The translations under genes and the position numbers were made by a program. The notes under the pieces were generated by a model. The model made no database searches, was not told the DNA's origin, and worked only from the letters and a program-made list of their open reading frames with translations. From an uncultured Pseudomonadota bacterium (lineage in GTDB: Bacteria; Pseudomonadota; Gammaproteobacteria; Steroidobacterales; Steroidobacteraceae), in the NCBI GenBank assembly GCA_903884105.1, contig CAISDJ010000093.1:1-34554 (forward strand): DNA of 34,554 nt. The letters are read 5' to 3'. Below, piece by piece: positions 29,673-34,554 of this stretch. The first letter of the stretch is position 1. Each line of letters opens with the position of its first letter.

Positions 29673-30344
29673 TCAGTCGTCCGACATGACCCCGAGCAAG
29701 TGCAGCAGGCTGGTGAACAGGTTGTAGATCGCGACGTACAACGTCACTGTCGCCGAGATGTAATTGGTCTCGCCGCCACGGATGATGTTGCTCGTCTCGT
29801 ACAGGATCATGCCGCCCATGGCGAGCACGAACATGCCCGACACCGCCAGCGATAGCGTGGGCAGGTGGAAGAACATGGCAACCAGCCCGAGCACGAAGGC
29901 ACCCAGGATGCCCACGGTCAGGAAGCCGCCCATGAAGCTGAAGTCCCGGCCGCTTTTTACCGCATAGGCGGACAGGCCGACGAACGTTGCCGCCGTCACG
30001 CCGAGGGCGGTAGTGACCACCTGATGGCCGTTCGGCAGGAACTTGAGATACATGCTTACGATGGGGCCGAGAGTGATGCCCATGAAACCGGTCAATGCAA
30101 ATACCCAGAAAAGGCCCCAGGCGCTGTCCTGGGTCTTGGTGGTCGCGAACAGCAGGCCGAAGTAGCCGACCAGCGTGATGATCACGCCTGGGTGCGGGAG
30201 GTTCATGGCCATCGCAAGGCCGGCAGTCAACGCGCTGAACGCGAGCGTGGCGCCGAGCAGCAGGTAGGTATTGCGCAGAACCTTGTTGGTCGACAGCGCG
30301 CCTGCGCTGGTCGTACTGATTGCCTGAACGGGAAACTCGGCCAT
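29673..30344 (-). CDS. yccA: Bax inhibitor-1/YccA family membrane protein
   Basis: 223 aa with about seven transmembrane helices. LSTNKVLRNTYLLLGATLAFSALTAG at the N-terminus and MILYETSNIIRGGETNYISATVTLYVAIYNLFTSLLHLLG at the C-terminus are typical of the BI-1/YccA family, including the acidic residues of the C-terminal pore region. E. coli YccA binds FtsH and modulates its proteolysis. AGGAGG lies 5 nt before ATG 30344. It ends at the terminator shared with serS. yccA next to a tRNA-Ser gene is also the E. coli arrangement. Confidence 0.94.
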   Translation of the reverse strand: MAEFPVQAISTTSAGALSTNKVLRNTYLLLGATLAFSALTAGLAMAMNLPHPGVIITLVGYFGLLFATTKTQDSAWGLFWVFALTGFMGITLGPIVSMYLKFLPNGHQVVTTALGVTAATFVGLSAYAVKSGRDFSFMGGFLTVGILGAFVLGLVAMFFHLPTLSLAVSGMFVLAMGGMILYETSNIIRGGETNYISATVTLYVAIYNLFTSLLHLLGVMSDD

Positions 30345-30388
30345 CGAGACCTCCTACCTGAAACGGTCAACTGAAGTGAACGGGGCGG

Positions 30389-30397
30389 ACTATATCA
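30389..30397 (-). promoter_or_regulatory. Candidate extended -10 promoter of yccA
   Basis: On the minus strand TGATATAGT fits TGnTATAAT with one mismatch, about 45 nt before the yccA ATG. No convincing -35 is seen, as expected for extended -10 promoters. Confidence 0.4.
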
Positions 30398-30467
30398 GAC
30401 CCCTGACACAGACCCCACGCGGGCCGGTTAGTTCCTTAAGTTCGTGAATGGAGGTCTGGGCTGCCGG

Positions 30468-30608
30468 TCACGACCTGAAGAAGCCTCCGGCGACCCAGCA
30501 GATGACGCAACCGGCCACCACTGCCGTGATGCTCGCCTGCATGGCGCCGTAGCAGGCCAGCAAGACGCCCGCCAGAAACCCCGCCAGACTCAGGTTCTTG
30601 GACTGCAT
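30468..30608 (-). CDS. Probable 46-aa small membrane protein
   Basis: Reads MQSKNLSLAGFLAGVLLACY, then GAMQASITAVVAGCVICWVAG and GFFRS before TGA. It would form one long or two short hydrophobic helices, with Lys near the N-terminus and Arg near the C-terminus. Codon third positions are mostly G/C like the neighbours. GGTGG a few nt upstream is a weak ribosome site. It lies between tRNA-Ser and yccA on the same strand. No family is recognised; the alternative is a fortuitous hydrophobic frame in GC-rich DNA. Confidence 0.45.
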   Translation of the reverse strand: MQSKNLSLAGFLAGVLLACYGAMQASITAVVAGCVICWVAGGFFRS

Positions 30609-30683
30609 GAACCACCATACCAGGCGGGATCGGGACGGCGGGGCAGGGGGCGAGCATCAAGGCCGGCCAGCGGTGCAATAGTT

Positions 30684-30773
30684 TGGCGGAGAGGGTGAGA
30701 TTCGAACTCACGAGGGCCGTGAGGCCCCGCCGGTTTTCAAGACCGGTGCATTCAACCGCTCTGCCACCTCTCC
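30684..30773 (-). tRNA. tRNA-Ser (anticodon UGA), CCA encoded
   Basis: Minus-strand sequence begins GGAGAGGTGGCAGAGCGGTT and ends GTTCGAATCTCACCCTCTCC-G-CCA. The acceptor arms GGAGAGG/CCTCTCC pair, the anticodon loop is CTTGAAA (TGA) on a CCGGT/ACCGG stem, and a long variable arm (GGCCTCACGGCC) marks it as class II serine. It is 90 nt with the genomically encoded CCA. It reads UCA codons. Confidence 0.97.
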
Positions 30774-30932
30774 GGAGGCGGGCAATTCTGCGGTTCCCGA
30801 TTGGCCGTGTCCAGCGGCACGCTTTTCCACAAGCGGGATTCCGCGTCGATTTGGCCGAACCGCATTTAGGGGTGCAACTGATGGGTTTTGGCGAGCCCGC
30901 CACACTGCGGGGAGCACGTTGTTCCGCCGACA

Positions 30933-30952
30933 CTGTGGTCCTGTCACCACAG
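30933..30952. promoter_or_regulatory. Palindromic operator-like site upstream of the 30968 gene
   Basis: CTGTGGT (30933-30939) and ACCACAG (30946-30952) form a perfect 7-bp inverted repeat with a 6-nt centre, 15 nt before ATG 30968. The geometry fits a dimeric repressor; it is not an SOS box because the half-site spacing differs. Confidence 0.5.
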
Positions 30953-30967
30953 ACCGCTCCAGCTTCC

Positions 30968-31162
30968 ATGAAGGAAATTCACTTGGCCAGCACGTTTCAT
31001 CGACCCCTCCGGGCACGCAGGGCAATGGCCGCGTGGAAGTTGGTCATGCACCAGGGGTTGCCGATCGCGGCAGCGGCGGACCACTTGAGGACAACGCCGG
31101 AAAGAGTCGAATACATGCTGCTCGCGCTTGCCAGACGCCGCGCCACGCGGCTGGTCGGCTGA
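30968..31162 (+). CDS. Uncharacterised 64-aa protein, possible helix-turn-helix
   Basis: MKEIHLASTFHRPLRARRAM is followed by AAWKLVMHQGLPIAAAADHLRTTPERVEYMLLALARRR. The part from GLPIAAAADHL to RVEYMLLAL has the spacing and hydrophobic pattern of a helix-turn-helix; this is inference. The protein is basic. ATG 30968 has little ribosome site; GTG 30935 and ATG 31025 are in-frame alternatives. A 7-bp palindrome lies immediately upstream and a second small gene starts 14 nt after the stop with a strong Shine-Dalgarno, supporting a two-gene unit. No known family recognised. Confidence 0.55.
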   Translation: MKEIHLASTFHRPLRARRAMAAWKLVMHQGLPIAAAADHLRTTPERVEYMLLALARRRATRLVG

Positions 31163-31175
31163 GTCGGAGGACTTC

Positions 31176-31523
31176 GTGCCCCCATTGGATGCCAAGCCCT
31201 CGGGCTGGGTCACGTTTGATTCCCGTGGGCAGGCGGTGTGGGAATGGGAGATTTCGACTGGCGTATTTTCCAAGGGCCTGGATGCGGAAAAGAGGTCCGC
31301 CCTGGAAACCGGAAATCGGTTGTCACTGGAAGAGCCGGCCGACAGTGCGCACGCAAAGTCCAGCCCGGATGATGTCTCGGCTGTGGGCGATCCACGGAAT
31401 CAGATTGCGGCCCGGGCTTTCGCGAAGGAGGCGCCTCGCAGGTCGCTGGACGACCGGCGGTGGTTGAGCGAGGAGATCAAGCGAACAAAACCTTGGCAGT
31501 CCCCAGCCAAGAAGGGGCCGTAG
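31176..31523 (+). CDS. Conserved-looking hypothetical protein, 115 aa
   Basis: Start GTG 31176 is chosen because GGAGG lies 5 nt upstream; an ATG at 31128 would overlap the preceding gene and has none. The N-terminal half contains KPSGWVTFDSRGQAVWEWEI and STGVFSKGLDAEKRSAL, an aromatic motif I associate with short proteobacterial hypothetical proteins (GWV-D-RG-A-WEW), from memory. The C-terminal half is low-complexity and charged, ending EEIKRTKPWQSPAKKGP. No signal peptide or membrane helix. It probably shares an mRNA with the 64-aa gene upstream. It converges on xdhC, 24 nt away. Confidence 0.68.
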   Translation: MPPLDAKPSGWVTFDSRGQAVWEWEISTGVFSKGLDAEKRSALETGNRLSLEEPADSAHAKSSPDDVSAVGDPRNQIAARAFAKEAPRRSLDDRRWLSEEIKRTKPWQSPAKKGP

Positions 31524-31547
31524 TCGACGTCCGCTCCCTGCAGAATG

Positions 31548-32660
31548 TCAGCGGGCCAGCGGCAACCGCCCGTGCAGCATCGCCTGGATTTCCGCGACGA
31601 TGGAGAGGGCAATGGATTCAGGGCCTTCGCCGCCGAGGTCGAGGCCGACAGGTCCCCTGAAGCGCGCATCCGTCATGAAGTGTGCGGGCAGGGTCGACAG
31701 GAGCTTGGACTTTCGAGCTGCTGGTCCCAGCAGGCCGATGTAGCGAGCCCGAGAGTGTGCTGCCGCTGCCACGTAGCGTTCGTCCGCCGCGAGGTTGTGG
31801 CTCATGATCACAATCGCGTCGGCGCTGGAGAGGTCGATGGCGGCGGGAAGTGTCTGGTTGGGCGCGAGCACCACGCGGTCCGCGCAGGGAAATCGCTCAG
31901 GATCGGCATACGCCGGGCGATGATCGGCAACGACGACATGCCAGCCCAATTGCGCCGCGAATTGCGTGAGCGGCACAGCGTCGGGCCCGCCACCCAGGAT
32001 CATGAGGCGAGGCAGGTGCGGCAGCGGTAGTCCCACGCACTCGTGCGAATACCCGTGATGGGTGATCGTTGCCTGTTCCGCAGACTGTGCGGCCAGCCCC
32101 TCCGGAAGCGGTAGCGACAAGGCGGCCAGCGGGCCAGTCATCGATGTTCCGTCGCTTTCCAGTGACCAGATTCCGACTGCGGCTTTGGGGTCCGTCGAAC
32201 CACAGACCAGCACCAGTCGTCCTGATTCCCCCTGTTCGACGGCCTTTACGAGGCTTGCATAGGGCTCCCAGGCGTTGGCGGCGTCAAGTCGTTGCAGCAG
32301 GATGCGGACACTGCCGTCGCAGCCGAGGCCGAAGCCCCACACGGCGTCCGTCATTGCGGACAGGGCGTAATCGACGATCCTGGCTTGGCCGCCGTCGAAA
32401 ACTTCGTTCGCATGTGCGGCAAGATCGCCTTCGAGGCAACCGCCACTCAGCAGCCCGTGCCATTGGTGATCATTGCGGATGAGCATCTGTGCGCCGCGCT
32501 TGCGATACGTCGTGCCGGTCGTGGCGATCACGGTTGCCAGGACCAGGGGAGATCCGGACCCGCGGTGCTCACGGAAAAATGCGAACAGGGAACGCAGGCC
32601 GCCGGCGTTCAGGCTGATGGACGGGGACGTCGTCGCCGCTCGGGTTGGAATCGCGTTCAT
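31548..32660 (-). CDS. XdhC/CoxI-family protein
   Basis: 370 aa from ATG 32660 (GAG just upstream); ATG 32675 is also possible. The N-terminal XdhC/CoxI domain has PLVLATVIATTGTTYRKRGAQMLI, LSGGCLEGDLAAHANEV and GFGLGCDGSVRILLQ, including the conserved cysteines in SGGCLE and GLGCDG. The C-terminal Rossmann domain has PRLMILGGGPDAVPLTQFA, VVVADHRPAYADPERFP, IVIMSHNLAADERYV and YIGLLGPAARKSKLL. In characterised systems XdhC binds molybdenum cofactor and matures xanthine dehydrogenase-type enzymes. No molybdo-enzyme gene is beside it, so its client is unknown. Confidence 0.93.
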   Translation of the reverse strand: MNAIPTRAATTSPSISLNAGGLRSLFAFFREHRGSGSPLVLATVIATTGTTYRKRGAQMLIRNDHQWHGLLSGGCLEGDLAAHANEVFDGGQARIVDYALSAMTDAVWGFGLGCDGSVRILLQRLDAANAWEPYASLVKAVEQGESGRLVLVCGSTDPKAAVGIWSLESDGTSMTGPLAALSLPLPEGLAAQSAEQATITHHGYSHECVGLPLPHLPRLMILGGGPDAVPLTQFAAQLGWHVVVADHRPAYADPERFPCADRVVLAPNQTLPAAIDLSSADAIVIMSHNLAADERYVAAAAHSRARYIGLLGPAARKSKLLSTLPAHFMTDARFRGPVGLDLGGEGPESIALSIVAEIQAMLHGRLPLAR

Positions 32661-32761
32661 AAGCTCGCAGTACATCACAGGATCGCAGGCTCCGGCCAGC
32701 TGCCCGGGTCGATTGGGCCCTGACTGCCCGCGACAGCCCCGGCATGGCTTATGATGCGGCC

Positions 32762-33313
32762 ATGGATAAGCTGTCCCAAATGAAGCGGCGTCCGTTTCTG
32801 GTGCCGCTGCTATTGCCCGTGATGGCTTTCGTGGCACTAGCCGCGGCGGTGGCGTGGTTCGTGGATGCGCGCGCCACGACGATCGTGATGGTCATCCGGC
32901 ATGCCGAGACGGAGTCATCGACGGATAGCGACCCGGGCCTCAGCGTGGTGGGTCGGGATCGTGCTGCGCATCTGGTACGGCTGTTACATGAGGCCAAGCC
33001 GGTGCGCGGCATCGATGCCGTCTATGCTTCCGAGCTCCGGCGCACGCAGCAGACCGCCTCGCCGGTGGCAGAGACTTCCGGGTTGCCGGTCAACGTCATA
33101 CCGACCGATACATGGGGCAGCTTGCCCGGCCGGATTCGCCGCCAGCACCATGGCGAGAACGTCCTCGTGGTCGGCAACTCGACAACCGTCCCCCAGTTGG
33201 TGGAAGCGCTGGCTGGCGAGCCAGTCCTGCTGAAGGACGACGAGTACGACGCCATGTTCATCGTGTTCCTGCCGCAGTTGGCCCATGCTCGAGTGGTCAA
33301 GCTGCATTACTAG
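32762..33313 (+). CDS. Membrane-anchored histidine phosphatase (phosphoglycerate mutase-like)
   Basis: 183 aa from ATG 32762; ATG 32744 and 32780 are in-frame alternatives. An N-terminal transmembrane helix (FLVPLLLPVMAFVALAAAVAWFV) is followed by TTIVMVIRHAETESS, the RHG-type motif (RHA here) with the phosphorylated His, then DPGLSVVGRDRAAHL, YASELRRTQQTASPVAE (Arg pocket) and VLVVGNSTTVPQLVEAL, where the second catalytic His of the usual GHS motif reads GNS. The catalytic domain would lie outside the membrane. Substrate unknown. The altered second motif may reduce or change activity. Confidence 0.85.
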   Translation: MDKLSQMKRRPFLVPLLLPVMAFVALAAAVAWFVDARATTIVMVIRHAETESSTDSDPGLSVVGRDRAAHLVRLLHEAKPVRGIDAVYASELRRTQQTASPVAETSGLPVNVIPTDTWGSLPGRIRRQHHGENVLVVGNSTTVPQLVEALAGEPVLLKDDEYDAMFIVFLPQLAHARVVKLHY

Positions 33314-33344
33314 CGGCAGTCGCTGCAGGACCTCATCCGCTCGC

Positions 33345-33372
33345 TTGCGTGACCGGATGCCAATGCTACAAT
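33345..33372 (+). promoter_or_regulatory. Promoter of tRNA-Ala
   Basis: TTGCGT (33345-33350) and TACAAT (33367-33372) are 16 nt apart, and a GC-rich discriminator (CGGCGCGCG) follows, as in growth-rate-controlled stable RNA promoters. The tRNA begins 18 nt after the -10. Confidence 0.65.
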
Positions 33373-33390
33373 CGGCGCGCGTTAAGTTGT

Positions 33391-33463
33391 GGGGCTGTAG
33401 CTCAGTTGGTAGAGCGTCTCGTTCGCAATGAGAAGGTCAGCGGTTCGATTCCGCTCAGCTCCA
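33391..33463 (+). tRNA. tRNA-Ala (anticodon CGC)
   Basis: GGGGCTGTAGCTCAGTTGGT begins a 73-nt cloverleaf; the anticodon loop is TTCGCAA (CGC) on an 'TCTCG' / 'TGAGA' stem, and the T arm is CAGCGGTTCGATTCCGCT. The acceptor stem contains the G3:U70 wobble pair that defines alanine identity. CCA is not encoded (CAT follows the discriminator A). It reads GCG codons. Confidence 0.95.
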
Positions 33464-33484
33464 CATCCCCCTTTCCCGACGTAC

Positions 33485-33560
33485 GCCCCCGTAGCTCAGT
33501 GGATAGAGCGACCGCCTCCTAAGCGGTAGGTCGTCGGTTCAACTCCGGCCGGGGGCACCA
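33485..33560 (+). tRNA. tRNA-Arg (anticodon CCU), CCA encoded
   Basis: GCCCCCGTAGCTCAGTGGAT begins a 76-nt cloverleaf ending GGGGGC-A-CCA; the anticodon arm is CCGCC-TCCTAA-GCGG with anticodon CCT. It lies 21 nt after tRNA-Ala, probably in one transcript. It reads the rare AGG codon; such tRNA genes are frequent integration targets, and an integrase remnant follows directly. Confidence 0.96.
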
Positions 33561-33725
33561 TCTAGGTATCCGATAGCATCCGATGCCATCCGACAAGCCC
33601 TGGAAAACCCAATGCCGATGCCGAAATACCATCGGTTTTCGTCTGCTACCGTCTGTTGACAGCTTGTCACCACAAAGGGTACCCGTGGGGGTATTGAATC
33701 GATTCTCTCTCCTGATACCCCAAGC
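33561..33725. other. Region between tRNA-Arg and the integrase remnant, with short repeats
   Basis: Contains a near-repeat of about 10 bp (CCGATAGCAT, CCGATGCCAT, CCGACAAGCC) at 33569-33598 and an inverted repeat GGGGTAT (33688-33694) / ATACCCC (33715-33721) just before the integrase ATG. These could be recombinase arm sites or the integrase control region. No second copy of the tRNA 3' end (attR) was found in the window. Confidence 0.45.
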
Positions 33726-34130
33726 ATGGCTAACGACACTCTGACAGACGTCGCTGTAAAGGCGGCCAAGCCCACGGGGAAGGCTCAGAAGCTGTTCGAT
33801 GGGCGGGCCTCTACCTGCTAATCCTGCAGGCACGAAGCTGTGGCGTTTCAAGTATCACTTCGGCTATGGCATTGGCAGTACTGGCAAGTGGGAGGCAAGA
33901 TCAGGAAGACTGAAAAGCTGCTGACGCTTGGCGTGTATCCGGGAGTGTCGTTGGCTCGTGCTCGGGAAAAGAGGGATGAAGCCCGTAATGTGTTGGATCG
34001 AGGTATCGACCCCGCACAACAGCGTAGGGCCGCCAAGCAAGCTGGCACGAGCTCTGACGTCAATGCGTTTGGGGCTGTTGCCGAAGCGTGGTTTGCCCAT
34101 TACTGCGAGCAGAAGGCCCAGGGCAAGCAT
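33726..34130 (+). pseudogene. Decayed, truncated tyrosine-type phage/island integrase (DUF4102 N-terminal region)
   Basis: MANDTLTDVAVKAAKPTGKA, then QKLFDG from ATG 33726, is the usual island-integrase start, but a stop follows by 33819. Homology continues as LYLL (frame +1 base missing near 33807), then PAGTKLWRFKYHFG (another base missing near 33822), then GGKIRKTEKLLTLGVYPGVSLARAREKRDEARNVL (third shift before 33894), back in the first frame through DPAQQRRAAKQAG and AEAWFAHYCEQKAQGKH. It stops matching at 34130, before the core-binding and catalytic Arg-His-Arg-Tyr domains. Three frameshifts and truncation make it non-functional. Its position after tRNA-Arg marks an old insertion. Confidence 0.82.
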
Positions 34131-34554
34131 CCACTGGCTCGCCGGCGTGGCGGAGAGCCAGCGGACGAAGTCCTGGATTGCTGGATTGTCGGAGTCCATC
34201 AGCGCAGAGTAGTAGGGGTGGGTGCGACAGGTGCAATGACGGGCGCTTCTCGCATCGATACCACGCCAGTTTGATGCGCGGCACGAGATGCCATAGCTAG
34301 AGCTACCCAAGGCTCTGCGGGAAGGCAGGCTGTGCACCCCCACCCGAGCGAACTACGGTGCGACAGGCGTTGTTTGCCATTCGTAAAGCACGCTGGCTGC
34401 AGGGGGCATCAAGATTTTTTGGACTGCATTTGATGGCGACAGGGCGCTTGGGCCTTGCTGCTCGGCGTCGGCATGCCGTGAATCCATTGGTTCCTGCCAC
34501 TTGACCATGGACAACCGTTGACTCTCCTCGATCAACCCTTAATGAATGGAAGGA
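34131..34554. other. Unassigned sequence after the integrase break
   Basis: Integrase similarity ends abruptly at 34130. On the minus strand from about 34199 to 34133 a frame reads MDSDNPAIQDFVRWLSATP, which looks protein-like but is cut at the junction; I cannot name it. The remaining 350 bp to the window edge have no convincing gene on either strand and no RNA signature. Confidence 0.45.

Noticed and set aside
30933-30952. Palindrome CTGTGGT/ACCACAG as an SOS box
   Set aside because: CTGT and ACAG are separated by 12 nt, not 8.
30436-30969. Minus-strand 177-codon frame between yccA and the 30968 gene
   Set aside because: It runs straight through the tRNA-Ser gene and its middle is the tRNA sequence.
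34353-34535. Minus-strand 60-codon frame at the right edge
   Set aside because: No ribosome site, no recognisable motif and short; cannot be told from chance.

Overview
The window is 34.5 kb of high-GC, gene-dense chromosome from a gammaproteobacterium. Gene content (a minor-pilin operon, gspCDEF, and lexA-imuA-imuB-dnaE2) together with E. coli-like order over the right half (clpS-clpA, infA, aat, trxB, ftsK, lolA, rarA, serS, yccA, tRNA-Ser) suggests a lineage near Xanthomonadales, Nevskiales or Steroidobacterales. That placement is inference; no species-level marker is visible.

Layout. (1) 1-4148, minus strand: type IV pilus minor-pilin operon fimT/U-pilV-pilW-pilX, then a small secreted protein of unknown function, then the first 381 codons of pilY1, which runs off the left edge. 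(2) 4275-10555, plus strand: SOS mutagenesis cassette lexA-imuA-imuB-dnaE2. Its promoter carries two LexA boxes, one overlapping the -10. A perfect 20-bp inverted repeat with a 12-bp tandem duplication sits between lexA and imuA. (3) 10567-16853, minus strand: gspC-D-E-F, a partial type II secretion cluster, followed by a small charged protein convergent with dnaE2. (4) 17169-19769, plus: clpS-clpA, ending at a bidirectional terminator shared with infA. (5) 19845-22999, minus: trxB-GNAT-aat-infA. Aat makes N-degrons that ClpS delivers to ClpAP, so three parts of the N-degron pathway flank one terminator. (6) 23404-29594, plus: ftsK-lolA-VanZ-rarA-serS. Two arrays of 7-bp tandem repeats lie between rarA and serS and touch both coding sequences. 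(7) 29620-30773, minus: a second bidirectional terminator, yccA, a probable 46-aa membrane protein and tRNA-Ser(UGA). (8) 30968-33313, accessory: two tandem uncharacterised small genes preceded by a palindrome, an orphan xdhC and a membrane-anchored histidine phosphatase. (9) 33345-34554: tRNA-Ala(CGC) with a promoter, tRNA-Arg(CCU), and a decayed, truncated tyrosine-integrase gene directly after the tRNA-Arg. This looks like the scarred edge of an old integrative element.

Most of the window is housekeeping. The least explained parts are the pilX-pilY1 secreted protein, the repeats at lexA-imuA and rarA-serS, the GspE without its zinc tetracysteine, the 30.9-31.5 kb gene pair and the integrase remnant.
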